Shown here piece by piece: positions 1 through 7,304 of a DNA stretch of 8,135 nucleotides. Where the stretch lies: positions 1 to 8,135 of the forward strand of contig JAGXHC010000259.1 of assembly GCA_024636405.1 (NCBI GenBank), given 5' to 3'. The translations under genes and the position numbers were made by a program. How positions within the stretch are numbered: position 1 is the first letter of the stretch; each line of letters opens with the position of its first letter. The notes under the pieces were generated by a model. That model saw only the letters and a program-made list of their open reading frames with translations, was not told where the DNA came from and ran no database searches. The stretch comes from Sulfitobacter sp. Lineage in GTDB: Bacteria > Pseudomonadota > Alphaproteobacteria > Rhodobacterales > Rhodobacteraceae.

Positions 1-116
1 AGCGATTGTGCGCCAAGACGGATCGCGTCTTCGACCAGTCCGCCCATTTTCATGATCTGCGCCTGAACGGCTTCCAGATCGCGGTCAAAAGCCGATGCAA
101 TATGTTGATCCTGCAT
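1..116 (-). CDS. phoU: PhoU, phosphate signalling regulator (3' part missing at window edge)
   Basis: Only the first 38 codons are present. The product begins MQDQHIASAFDRDLEAVQ and continues with a helix containing IMKMGGLVEDAI, which matches the start of PhoU: an F-x-x-x-L-x-x-V/L-x-x-x-I-x-x-M-G pattern in the first helix of its three-helix bundle. PhoU is a cytoplasmic metal-binding protein that links the PstSCAB transporter to the PhoR kinase and keeps the Pho response off when phosphate is plentiful. The ATG lies four bases after the pstB stop, with only a weak GGAT-type ribosome site, so translation is probably coupled to pstB. Its position directly after pstB is the usual one for phoU, which supports the call despite the short fragment. 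Confidence 0.88.
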   Translation of the reverse strand, partial: MQDQHIASAFDRDLEAVQAQIMKMGGLVEDAIRLGAQS

Positions 117-120
117 GATA

Positions 121-915
121 TTATCCGATCCTGCCAGTGATATAGCTTTCCGTCCGCGGGTCTTCGGGTGCGGTAAAAATTCTGTCCGTTTCGCCGTATT
201 CCACAAGATGGCCCAGATGAAAAAACGCGGTCTTTTGGCTGACCCTAGCGGCCTGCTGCATGGAATGGGTGACGATTACCACGCAATAGTTCTGGCGCAA
301 CTCGTCGATAAGTTCCTCCACCTGAGCGGTGGCAATGGGATCAAGCGCGGAACAGGGTTCGTCCATCAGCAGCACTTGTGGCTCCGTAGCCACGGCGCGC
401 GCGATGCAAAGCCGTTGCTGCTGCCCGCCAGACAGCCCGGTTCCGGGCGCGTGCAGACGATCCTTTACCTCGTTCCAGATCGCGCCGCGCTTCAACGCGC
501 GCTCCACGATATCGTCCAGCTCGGCCTTGTTTCGTGCCATGCCGTGGATGCGCGGTCCGTAGGCAACGTTGTCGTAGATGGATTTGGGAAAGGGGTTGGG
601 CTTTTGAAATACCATGCCGACTTTGGCGCGCAATTGCACGGGGTCAACCTTGCGGTCATAGATGTCCTCGGCGTCTATCTGGATGTCACCGGTGACCCGG
701 CAGCTGTCAATTGTGTCGTTCATCCTGTTGATACAACGAAGAAAAGTCGATTTTCCACAACCGGACGGACCAATGAAGGCGGTGACCGTCTTGTCCTGTA
801 TCTCCACCGATACGTCGATAATTGCGTGTGTTTCCCCGTAAAAGACGTTCACGTCACGGGCCGCAATCTTGGGTTTCAGATGCACAGTAGTCTCCGGATA
901 AGTGTTGTCTTTCAT
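121..915 (-). CDS. pstB: PstB, phosphate ABC transporter ATP-binding protein
   Basis: This 264-residue protein is the ATPase that powers high-affinity phosphate import, working as a dimer on the cytoplasmic face of PstC-PstA. All ABC motifs are intact: Walker [10 protein letters not shown] at residues 49-57, Q-loop Q104 in the PstB-typical FQKPNPFP, signature LSGGQQQR at 161-168, Walker B VLLMDEP at 181-187, D-loop SALD at 189-192 and switch histidine H217 in VTHSMQ. The early FYGETHAI segment and the C-terminal SYITGRIG are also characteristic of PstB rather than other ABC ATPases, and the length is normal. The start ATG is 17 bases after the pstA stop, with an AAAGGG stretch about ten bases upstream as a modest ribosome site. 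It is followed closely by phoU. Confidence 0.98.
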   Translation of the reverse strand: MKDNTYPETTVHLKPKIAARDVNVFYGETHAIIDVSVEIQDKTVTAFIGPSGCGKSTFLRCINRMNDTIDSCRVTGDIQIDAEDIYDRKVDPVQLRAKVGMVFQKPNPFPKSIYDNVAYGPRIHGMARNKAELDDIVERALKRGAIWNEVKDRLHAPGTGLSGGQQQRLCIARAVATEPQVLLMDEPCSALDPIATAQVEELIDELRQNYCVVIVTHSMQQAARVSQKTAFFHLGHLVEYGETDRIFTAPEDPRTESYITGRIG

Positions 916-932
916 GGTATTACGGCCCTTTG

Positions 933-2291
933 CTACCAGCGTCGCTCGAACCGGCGGCGCAGCATGACGGCGATTGCGTTCATTGCGATCAAAAAAACAA
1001 GCAGGATAATGATACCCCCCCAGGCACGTTCATAGAATGCCGGGTCGGCGCGCTTGGCCCATTCATAGATCTGGGCAGGCATCGCCGAATTTGGCGCCAG
1101 CAGCCCGGATGCAATGCTGTCGGGCGGGTTTGAAGCAATGAAACCAACCATACCGATCAACAGCAAAGGGGCAGTTTCCCCAAGCGCCTGCGCCAGCCCA
1201 ATGATGGTGCCGGTCAGAATGCCCGGTGCCGCCAGAGGCAGGACATGGTGCATCACCGACTGCATCTTGGACGCACCGACCCCAAGAGCGGCATCGCGGA
1301 TGCTGGGTGGCACCGATTTCAACGATGCACGGGTCGAGATGATAATCGTCGGCAGCGTCATCAACGTCAGAACCAGCCCGCCCACAAGCGGCGCGGAGTT
1401 CGGCAAATGCATATAGTTGATAAACACCGCAAGCCCGAGGATACCAAAGACGATGGACGGAACCGCAGCGAGGTTGGATATATTCACCTCGATCACGTCT
1501 GTAATCCAGTTTTTCGGTGCAAATTCCTCAAGATAGATGGAGGCCGCGACGCCGATCGGCAGTGCCAGCGCCAGCACCACCAGCATCATGAACAGCGATC
1601 CGATCATTGCAACGCCCATGCCTGCGGCCTCTGGTCGCGCATCCGACGCATCCGCACCAGTGATAAAGGCCAGATTGAAGGTCATCCGCAAGCTGCCTTC
1701 CTTGCGCAAAGCGTCAACAAGATCAAGCTGTTCTGGATTGATGTTCTTGTCATTGGCAATGCTGTCGCGGGTCACGCGCCCCTTGAGGTAACCGTCCACG
1801 CGGCTGTTGGTCAAGAAGTCGAAATTGACGGTGGTTCCGATGAGGTCGGGATTTTCCAGCACAAAATTGCGCAGCGTTGCCGCCGCGTCCTGGGACAATA
1901 TATCCGCCATTTCCTTGGGTTTAAGCGGCGTCTTTATGCCCGCCTGCGCAACCTTTGCCTCAAAGGCGGCATTGAACAGCGGGACATAACCAAAGGTTGA
2001 AACTTTTTTGATCTCTTCGATATTGCGGTTGCCGGTTTTGTCCAGCTTGCCTTCAAGCAGTTCGATCGGGAGGGTCATATAGGTTTGTTGAAATGCGCCG
2101 ACGCCACGGGTGATGATACTGAACAGCAAGATCAGCAACATCAACAGGCCGATCCCGATGGCAAGCATGCCATATATCTTGAACCGCCCCTCGGCGTGGT
2201 TGCGTCGTTTGGTGCGCGCATCCGGCACCAGCAATGACATATGCACGCGCGGCGTGGCAATCGGGGTAATTTGATCTGGGGTGTCGGTCAT
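933..2291 (-). CDS. pstA: PstA, phosphate ABC transporter permease with large periplasmic insert
   Basis: PstA is one of the two inner-membrane channel subunits for phosphate import. At 452 residues it is about 150 longer than the E. coli protein (near 296). Membrane helices are visible at roughly 41-62, 224-252, 271-294, 300-320, 356-387 and 424-445. The extra length is a hydrophilic stretch at about 63-222 between the first and second helices, predicted to face the periplasm. It resembles the DUF3333-type region known from alphaproteobacterial PstA. The permease EAA loop that docks PstB is at about 332-352 ([15 protein letters not shown], then HHVLP). The ATG overlaps the pstC stop by four bases (ATGA), and a GGGAG ribosome site lies about eight bases upstream, so it is co-translated with pstC. 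pstB follows after 17 bases. Confidence 0.95.
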   Translation of the reverse strand: MTDTPDQITPIATPRVHMSLLVPDARTKRRNHAEGRFKIYGMLAIGIGLLMLLILLFSIITRGVGAFQQTYMTLPIELLEGKLDKTGNRNIEEIKKVSTFGYVPLFNAAFEAKVAQAGIKTPLKPKEMADILSQDAAATLRNFVLENPDLIGTTVNFDFLTNSRVDGYLKGRVTRDSIANDKNINPEQLDLVDALRKEGSLRMTFNLAFITGADASDARPEAAGMGVAMIGSLFMMLVVLALALPIGVAASIYLEEFAPKNWITDVIEVNISNLAAVPSIVFGILGLAVFINYMHLPNSAPLVGGLVLTLMTLPTIIISTRASLKSVPPSIRDAALGVGASKMQSVMHHVLPLAAPGILTGTIIGLAQALGETAPLLLIGMVGFIASNPPDSIASGLLAPNSAMPAQIYEWAKRADPAFYERAWGGIIILLVFLIAMNAIAVMLRRRFERRW

Positions 2292-3802
2292 TCGTACTGC
2301 TCCCGGTATCTGCGCACAATATAGAGCGCCAGCACATTGAGCCCCAAGGTCAGAACGAACAGCGTCAGCCCCAGAGCAAAGGCGACCAGCGTTTCGGGAC
2401 TGGCAAAATCGGTATCGCCAGTCAATTGGCTGACGATCCGGGTGGTGATCGTTGTCATTGCCTCAAGCGGATTGCCTGAAATGCGCGCAATGGCCCCTGC
2501 GCCCAAAACAACGATCATGGTCTCGCCGATGGCGCGGCTTGCGGCCAGCAGGATCGCACCGACAATACCCGGCAGCGCGGCAGGCAGCACGACCTGGCGG
2601 ATGGTTTCTGAATGTGTCGCACCAAGGCCAAAAGACCCGTCGCGCAGGCTTTGGGGGACGGCGTTTATAATATCATCGGACAGTGAAGAGACAAAGGGGA
2701 TCAGCATGATCCCCATGACCAACCCGGCCGTCAAGACGGATGTGGCCCCGGTCATCCATTCGACGCCCAACAGGCCCTCTTCGCCGCGACCAAACACCCG
2801 CACCAGCGCGGGCCCCACCGTGAGGAGCGCAAAAAGACCGTAAACTATTGTCGGAATACCGGCGAGCAATTCCAGCAGCGGTTTCGCAAAGGCGCGCACG
2901 GTATTATTGGCATATTCGCTTAGATAGATCGCGGCGAACAGGCCAATGGGCACGGCAACCACCAGCGCGATAATTGAAATGTAAAGCGTGCCCCAAAGCA
3001 GCGGCAGGATCGACAAATCGCTGTCACCGCGAAAGTTGGGCGACCATGAACTGCCCAGAAAGAAATCCTGCCATGGGTGCAGGCGAAAGAAACTGATCGC
3101 CTCAAAAAACATCGACAGCACGATCCCCACCGTGGTCAGGACCGCCAAAGACGCAGCGATCATGAGCAGTGCCAGCATGCCGCGTTCAACAACATTGCGG
3201 GCGCGAAATGCGGGATCTGCCGCGCGCAGGGCGATCACCAGACCGCAAAGCGCCACCAAAAGCACCACGGCAATCATGGACCAGGTTCCCCACCGTGTCA
3301 GGGTGCGCCATTTCTGCGCAGCGGCCAACACATAGGGCTCCACCTCAGAGCCAAGGGCAACGCCGACCTCGCCCAGCGTCGCGCGCAGGCCGGCAGGATT
3401 GTCCGCCAATGCATCGATATCAGACCGGCTCAGCACACCTGACGCCCGCGCCATACTAAGCCCGTCCGCCACCCGGCGCACGTCTGACATGATCAGGCTT
3501 TGGGTTCCGCTGCTGTCGATCTGCGCCGCAGGGATCAAGGGAAGCACTGCATTTTGTACCACCATTGGCTGCACAAGCATCCAGATCACCATGACGCCAA
3601 GTGCCGGGACGCCAGCGAACATTGCGGCGGTCATACCGTAGTAATTGGGCAGCGAATGAAGATTGCGCGCATCGCCTCCGGCACGCCGCAAGGCGCGCTT
3701 GCGGGTGGCGCCATATCCCAGCGTCGCGATCAGCACGACACCAATGAAAAGCGCCAGCGCATACGATATTCCGAAAAAGTCGGTGGCAAGACTGGCCGTC
3801 AT
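2288..3802 (-). CDS. pstC: PstC, phosphate ABC transporter permease with N-terminal extension
   Basis: PstC is the partner channel subunit of PstA. The 504-residue product is far longer than E. coli PstC (about 319). The conserved core starts near residue 195 and includes FFLGSSWSPNF at about 247-257, membrane helices near 266-295, 305-333, 354-376, 408-435 and 472-497, and the EAA loop at about 386-413 (LRDGSFGLGATHSETI, then VLPAALPG). The first 195 residues add helices near 10-31, 57-77 and 173-193 with a soluble stretch at about 80-168. This fits the N-terminal domain (DUF3708 type) seen in many alphaproteobacterial PstC proteins. The ATG is preceded by GGAG nine bases upstream. The gene lies 88 bases after pstS, beyond a terminator-like hairpin, and overlaps pstA by four bases. 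Confidence 0.95.
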   Translation of the reverse strand: MTASLATDFFGISYALALFIGVVLIATLGYGATRKRALRRAGGDARNLHSLPNYYGMTAAMFAGVPALGVMVIWMLVQPMVVQNAVLPLIPAAQIDSSGTQSLIMSDVRRVADGLSMARASGVLSRSDIDALADNPAGLRATLGEVGVALGSEVEPYVLAAAQKWRTLTRWGTWSMIAVVLLVALCGLVIALRAADPAFRARNVVERGMLALLMIAASLAVLTTVGIVLSMFFEAISFFRLHPWQDFFLGSSWSPNFRGDSDLSILPLLWGTLYISIIALVVAVPIGLFAAIYLSEYANNTVRAFAKPLLELLAGIPTIVYGLFALLTVGPALVRVFGRGEEGLLGVEWMTGATSVLTAGLVMGIMLIPFVSSLSDDIINAVPQSLRDGSFGLGATHSETIRQVVLPAALPGIVGAILLAASRAIGETMIVVLGAGAIARISGNPLEAMTTITTRIVSQLTGDTDFASPETLVAFALGLTLFVLTLGLNVLALYIVRRYREQYE

Positions 3803-3834
3803 CTAAAAGGGCTCCGCGAATGGCATTCAGGGCC

Positions 3835-3870
3835 AAAAACCGAAGGCCGCCCACAAATGGCGGCCTTCGG
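3835..3870 (-). terminator. Intrinsic terminator or attenuator between pstS and pstC
   Basis: A perfect 12-bp inverted repeat (3840-3851 with 3859-3870, arms ccgaaggccgcc and ggcggccttcgg) encloses a 7-base loop. Reading the minus strand, the stem is followed directly by TTTTTGG. It begins about 20 bases after the pstS stop and ends about 33 bases before the pstC start. Strand choice is clear because the plus-strand side is followed by A residues, not T. It probably ends most pstS transcripts or protects their 3' ends, letting only some transcription through to pstCAB-phoU. Confidence 0.85.
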
Positions 3871-3890
3871 CAAAAACATCGAGCGCAGGT

Positions 3891-4946
3891 TCAGGAACCG
3901 CCGCCCATCACGGTTTCATCCATGACCACACTTTGCGTTGTGGACAGTTCCGGATCGGAGACCAGGCCATAGTCAGCCAGCGGTCCGTCAGGGCCGGCAA
4001 TTTCGTCCGCAACGAAGAATTCCGCAAACTCCTTGAGGCCAGGGATCACCCCGATGTGCGCCTTCTTGACGTAGAAATAAAGCGGACGCGACACCGGATA
4101 TTGTCCCGAAGAGATGCTTTCGGTTGACGGCACAACGCCGCCCATCGTTGCAACCTGAAGCTTGTCGGTGTTGTTCTCATAAAATGCCAGACCAAACACG
4201 CCAATGCCGTCCTTGTTGCTTTCTATGCGCGCCAAAGTTTCGGTATAATCGCCGTCGATGTCCACGGATTTTCCATCTGAACGCAATGTCATACACTGCT
4301 TTTCAGCCGCTTTTTCGCGGGCTTTGTCGTCCGCACCTTCGGCCGTTTCCATGAATTTGGCCAGATCGCCCGTGGCTTCACACCCAACAAGGATCACCTT
4401 TTCCTCGAATACTTCACGGGTGCCGTGTTTTGTGCCGGGGATAAACGTCTGGATCGGCTGCTCGGGAAAGTCCGCATTGACCTGCGACCACATGGTATTG
4501 GGGTTTGAAACCACGGCACCGTCTTTGACGATCTTGTCTGCCAGTGCAAGATACCAGTCGGTCGGCGTGAAAGCAAAACCGTGACCGCCGATATCCGAGG
4601 CGAACACGATACCATCAAACCCGATGCGCACTTCGATGATGTCTTTCACGCCATTCTGGGCACAAACTTCGGCTTCGCTTGACTTTATCCGGCGGCTGGA
4701 ATTTGCAACGTCGATGGTGTTTTCGCCGACGCCTTCGCAGAAACGCTTGAGACCGGCAGACGATCCGCCCGATTCAACGACAGGCGTCGGGAAATCAAAG
4801 TTTTCGCCAAAGGCCTCGGCGACGATGGAGGCGTAGGGCAGAACAGTAGATGATCCGGCGATCTGCACCTGATCACGCGCGGCTGCGGCGGTTGCGGAAA
4901 CGGCGGCGATGGCCAGTGCGGATGAACATAGTTTTGCGAGTGACAT
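3891..4946 (-). CDS. pstS: PstS, periplasmic phosphate-binding protein
   Basis: PstS captures inorganic phosphate in the periplasm and delivers it to the PstCA channel. The 351-residue product begins with a signal peptide (hydrophobic core at about 5-20, Ala-rich cleavage region ending near A23), then the phosphate-loop signature AGSSTVLPYA at 30-39, a second loop ESGGSSAGLKRF at 58-69, DVANSSR at 79-85 and HGTREVF at 174-180. These are the usual ligand-contact regions of the PstS-like binding-protein fold. The start at 4946 is chosen over an in-frame ATG 53 codons upstream because it begins the signal peptide and has AGGAG five bases before it, while the upstream stretch overlaps the Pho boxes. 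A signal-peptide cysteine at position 7 does not look like a lipobox. The Pho boxes upstream suggest induction by PhoB under phosphate limitation. Confidence 0.95.
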   Translation of the reverse strand: MSLAKLCSSALAIAAVSATAAAARDQVQIAGSSTVLPYASIVAEAFGENFDFPTPVVESGGSSAGLKRFCEGVGENTIDVANSSRRIKSSEAEVCAQNGVKDIIEVRIGFDGIVFASDIGGHGFAFTPTDWYLALADKIVKDGAVVSNPNTMWSQVNADFPEQPIQTFIPGTKHGTREVFEEKVILVGCEATGDLAKFMETAEGADDKAREKAAEKQCMTLRSDGKSVDIDGDYTETLARIESNKDGIGVFGLAFYENNTDKLQVATMGGVVPSTESISSGQYPVSRPLYFYVKKAHIGVIPGLKEFAEFFVADEIAGPDGPLADYGLVSDPELSTTQSVVMDETVMGGGS

Positions 4947-4951
4947 GAAGT

Positions 4952-4956
4952 CTCCT
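4952..4956 (-). promoter_or_regulatory. Ribosome binding site of pstS
   Basis: On the minus strand AGGAG lies five bases before the ATG at 4946. It is the strongest Shine-Dalgarno match near the 5' end of this reading frame and decides the pstS start in favour of the signal-peptide methionine. Confidence 0.85.
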
Positions 4957-4973
4957 GTCAGTTGCCAGTTGGT

Positions 4974-4991
4974 GATCACCCCATGGTGATC
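4974..4991 (-). promoter_or_regulatory. Small hairpin in the pstS leader
   Basis: A 7-bp inverted repeat (gatcacc at 4974-4980 and ggtgatc at 4985-4991) encloses a 4-base loop, and it overlaps a 10-bp palindrome ggtgatcacc at 4971-4980. It lies in the likely 5' untranslated leader of pstS, ending about 27 bases before the start codon. It has no T-tract, so it is not a terminator. It could stabilise the mRNA or be a protein-binding palindrome; the sequence does not say which. Confidence 0.45.
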
Positions 4992-5026
4992 CCGTCGCCG
5001 GTTTACGGATCCGATGCTGAGCTTTT

Positions 5027-5055
5027 GTGACAGCAACGTTACAGTTTCATGACAG
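5027..5055 (-). promoter_or_regulatory. Pho box (three tandem PhoB half-sites) upstream of pstS
   Basis: On the minus strand three heptamers follow one another with 4-base spacers: CTGTCAT (5049-5055), CTGTAAC (5038-5044) and CTGTCAC (5027-5033). The PhoB consensus is CTGTCAT repeated in 11-bp register, so the match is strong in both sequence and spacing. The spacers GAAA and GTTG are, as often, partly A/T rich. The site ends 80 bases before the pstS start. A -10 element about ten bases further on (CATCGG region, near 5011-5016) is unconvincing, so the transcription start is not fixed. Confidence 0.88.
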
Positions 5056-5088
5056 TGGCACAGGAAAGCCCAAGTTTTTGCCGCCAGC

Positions 5089-6138
5089 TTAGGGATTCGC
5101 CACATCCAGCGGCAGGATCACACAAAATTGCGCCCCCTGCCCCAATGTACTGCTGATCTTAAGCCGCCCACGGTGCCTGTTAAGGATATGTTTCACAATC
5201 GCAAGACCAAGCCCGGTTCCGCCGAGCGCGCGGCTGCGGTGGCTGTCACCACGGTAGAATCGTTCCGTCAGGCGCGGCAGGTGCAGCGGATCAATGCCGG
5301 GGCCGTGGTCCGTGACCGTAACGCGCACGGCAGGGCCGCGCAGGGCCGGATCGTGCAGGCTGCTTTCAATTGCGACATCCACAGATTGGTCCTTGCCGCC
5401 ATATTTGATCGCATTCTCGATCAGGTTCGTGAAGACCTGCAACAACTGGTCCGTATCCCCCAGCAGATGCATCGGCTGTTCGTCCGACACAAGGTGCAGC
5501 CGAACGTTGTCCGCTGCCGCACGCGGGTTGAGATTGCGCAACGCAGTTTGCAGCACGGATTGCAGATTAACGCGCGTTGTGGGGCGCATACGTTCCTGGG
5601 CCTCAACCCGGCTTAGCGACAACAAATCGCCCACCAGACGGTTCATACGCTCCGCCTCATCGCTCATGATGCCCAGAAACCGGTCGCGGGCGGGTGCATC
5701 ATCGCGCGCAGGTCCGCGCAGTGTTTCGATAAACCCCATCAGTGCCGTGAGCGGTGTGCGCAGCTCATGGCTGACGTTGGCAACAAAGTCGCGCCGCATC
5801 TGGATCGCCTGGGTCATATGGGTCACGTCCTGAAACGACAGCAGCAGGACGCCGATTGATGGGACGGGCCGGATTGCGACCTCAAAGGTGGTCTGCTTGC
5901 CGGCACTGCCCGACAGGAACGGCGCAGTCCGTGCATCAGATCCGGACAAGCAGCCCTCGACGGCATCGACCAGCGCAGGTTGGCGCAGCACCGTGATAAA
6001 GTGGCGCCCCAGCGCGCTCTGACCCAGCAATTCAGCCGCGTCAGCGTTAAGTGCGATGATCCGTTCGTGACGGTCGATGGCAAGTGTCGGCTGGGGCATC
6101 GCCGCGATCATGTCAGACAAAAGCGGCGGTGCGCTCAT
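5089..6138 (-). CDS. phoR: PhoR-like phosphate sensor histidine kinase without visible membrane segments
   Basis: This 349-residue sensor kinase is expected to phosphorylate PhoB when phosphate is scarce. Residues about 8-105 form a PAS-like domain (PQPTLAIDRHERIIALNADA; later VLLLSFQDVTHM). The dimerisation and phosphoacceptor region follows, with FVANVSHELRTPLTALMGF and the phosphorylated histidine at H124. The ATPase domain has the N-box NLIENAIKYG near 238-247, the G1 box DHGPGID at 277-283 and the G2 box GTGLGLAIVKHI at 307-318. No transmembrane helix is visible at the N-terminus, unlike E. coli PhoR. The ATG lies three bases after the stop of the carbonic anhydrase-like gene with no clear ribosome site, so translation is probably by coupling. 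The phoR name rests on the H-box sequence, the PAS layout and the neighbouring pst genes. Confidence 0.88.
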   Translation of the reverse strand: MSAPPLLSDMIAAMPQPTLAIDRHERIIALNADAAELLGQSALGRHFITVLRQPALVDAVEGCLSGSDARTAPFLSGSAGKQTTFEVAIRPVPSIGVLLLSFQDVTHMTQAIQMRRDFVANVSHELRTPLTALMGFIETLRGPARDDAPARDRFLGIMSDEAERMNRLVGDLLSLSRVEAQERMRPTTRVNLQSVLQTALRNLNPRAAADNVRLHLVSDEQPMHLLGDTDQLLQVFTNLIENAIKYGGKDQSVDVAIESSLHDPALRGPAVRVTVTDHGPGIDPLHLPRLTERFYRGDSHRSRALGGTGLGLAIVKHILNRHRGRLKISSTLGQGAQFCVILPLDVANP

Positions 6139-6141
6139 GGC

Positions 6142-6663
6142 TCAGAGACGCTTGAGGTCGCGGCGGAACCGCGCGGCGTTCTCTGTATAGTGCAGCGCGC
6201 TGGCTGTCAGCGCCGCGATCGCCGCATCGTCAAGCTGTCGCACAACCTTGCCCGGTGCGCCCATGACCAAAGAGCCGTCGGGAATCACCTTGTTTTCAGT
6301 GATCAGCGCCCCTGCCCCGATCAGACAATTCTTGCCGATCTTTGCGCCATTCAGGATCGTGGCCCCCATGCCGATAAGGCTGTTGTCACCAATGGTGCAA
6401 CCATGCAGCATGACTTTGTGGCCGATGGTGCAGTTTTCACCAATGGTCAGCGGAAAACCCATGTCGGTGTGAAAAACGCAGTTTTCCTGCACGTTGCTAC
6501 CCTTGCCCACTTCGATCAGTTCATTGTCGCCACGCAGGGTGGCGCCGAACCAGACCGAACTGCGCGCGCGCAGCGTGACGTTCCCGATAACATTGGCGTC
6601 CGGCGCAACCCATGCGCCCGTATCCACATCAGGTTGGGCACCGCCCAAAGCGTAAAGTGTCAT
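6142..6663 (-). CDS. Gamma-class carbonic anhydrase-like hexapeptide-repeat protein
   Basis: The 173-residue product is a left-handed beta-helix protein of the gamma-carbonic anhydrase family (PaaY, YrdA and CaiE relatives), which form trimers with metal ions at subunit interfaces. Hexapeptide repeats run from about residue 20 to 135 (for example [24 protein letters not shown]). Putative metal ligands H65 (VFHTDMG), H82 and H87 (IGHKVMLHG) are all present, as are R44, D46 and Q59, which match active-site residues of the archaeal enzyme Cam. The acidic loop of Cam that carries its proton-shuttle glutamate is absent, as in the shorter CamH-type members, so activity as a carbonic anhydrase is not assured. 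The start overlaps the gmk stop by four bases and has GAGGAG five bases upstream. phoR follows after three bases. Confidence 0.93.
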   Translation of the reverse strand: MTLYALGGAQPDVDTGAWVAPDANVIGNVTLRARSSVWFGATLRGDNELIEVGKGSNVQENCVFHTDMGFPLTIGENCTIGHKVMLHGCTIGDNSLIGMGATILNGAKIGKNCLIGAGALITENKVIPDGSLVMGAPGKVVRQLDDAAIAALTASALHYTENAARFRRDLKRL

Positions 6664-7301
6664 GTCATCTCCTCAAATTCGGCATGCAGGGCACGAACGT
6701 GATCATTGAGCCACGGCTGCTGGATCCGGCGCAGCCGGGTTGCCTCCACGATGGTCTTCAGTCGCGCTTCGGTCTGGTCGAGGTCGTCGTTGACCAGCAC
6801 ATAGTTATAACCGCCCCAATGGCTGATCTCATCCCAACTTTTTTCCATGCGGCGTGCGATGGTTTCGGCAGAATCAAGATTGCGTTTCTCAAGACGTGCG
6901 CGCAATTCACGTATCGATGGGGGCAGCAAGAAAATCGACAAGGTATGCTGGCCAAGCGCAGAGTTGGTGATCTGCTGCGCACCTTGCCAGTCAATGTCGA
7001 AAAGCACATCCCTGCCTGCGTTGATCGCTTCTTCTACCGGGCCGCGCGGTGAGCCGTAGAAATTGCCGAAGACATGAGCGTGTTCCAGCATCTGATCCTG
7101 CGCCACCTGATCCTTGAACTTCTTTTCGCTTAAAAAATGGTAGTCTACGCCGTCTTCTTCACCCTCGCGCATGGCGCGGGTCGTTGCCGATACTGAGAAA
7201 ACCAAACCATTGTCCCAGACACGCAGGCGCCGTGCCAGCGTTGATTTGCCTGCCCCGGAAGGTGAGCTGAGGATGATGAGCAAGCCGCGCCGTGCCGTCA
7301 T
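6660..7301 (-). CDS. gmk: Guanylate kinase
   Basis: Guanylate kinase converts GMP (and dGMP) plus ATP into GDP plus ADP, an essential cytoplasmic step in GTP, dGTP and (p)ppGpp supply. The 213-residue length is typical. The P-loop [10 protein letters not shown] is at residues 12-21. The GMP-binding region has [19 protein letters not shown] at 38-56 and the loop [12 protein letters not shown] at 74-85. The central strand [14 protein letters not shown] is at 98-111, and the lid region ([10 protein letters not shown], then IARRMEKS) is at 131-155. The ATG lies three bases after the yicC stop, with GGAG in the last codons of yicC serving as ribosome site. Its own 3' end overlaps the following gene by four bases. 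The yicC-gmk pairing is widespread in bacteria and supports both calls. Confidence 0.97.
   Translation of the reverse strand: MTARRGLLIILSSPSGAGKSTLARRLRVWDNGLVFSVSATTRAMREGEEDGVDYHFLSEKKFKDQVAQDQMLEHAHVFGNFYGSPRGPVEEAINAGRDVLFDIDWQGAQQITNSALGQHTLSIFLLPPSIRELRARLEKRNLDSAETIARRMEKSWDEISHWGGYNYVLVNDDLDQTEARLKTIVEATRLRRIQQPWLNDHVRALHAEFEEMT
6669..6674 (-). promoter_or_regulatory. Ribosome binding site of the carbonic anhydrase-like gene, inside gmk
   Basis: GAGGAG on the minus strand encodes the Glu-Glu near the gmk C-terminus and lies five bases before the downstream ATG at 6663. It supports independent initiation at the ATGA overlap. Confidence 0.75.
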
Positions 7302-7304
7302 TGA

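Noticed and set aside
115..1035. A 306-codon open frame on the plus strand opposite pstB and the end of pstA
   Set aside because: It is antisense to a fully conserved pstB with all ABC motifs, has no recognisable domain and no clear ribosome site. Long antisense frames are expected in GC-rich genes.
1245..2000. A 251-codon plus-strand frame opposite pstA, rich in His, Gln and Arg
   Set aside because: Its composition is that of a reversed reading of a hydrophobic membrane protein gene, and pstA is complete on the other strand.
5056..5088. A terminator after phoR
   Set aside because: No inverted repeat followed by a T-tract is visible on the minus strand between the phoR stop and the Pho boxes, so read-through from phoR into pstS remains possible.
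4947..5105. An N-terminal extension of 53 residues on PstS from an upstream in-frame ATG
   Set aside because: The extension would cover the Pho boxes and the leader hairpin, overlap the end of phoR, and bury the signal peptide. The ATG at 4946 has a strong ribosome site and begins the signal peptide.
5980..6702. A 240-codon plus-strand frame opposite phoR, the carbonic anhydrase-like gene and gmk
   Set aside because: It spans three well-supported minus-strand genes, with no motif and no ribosome site seen.
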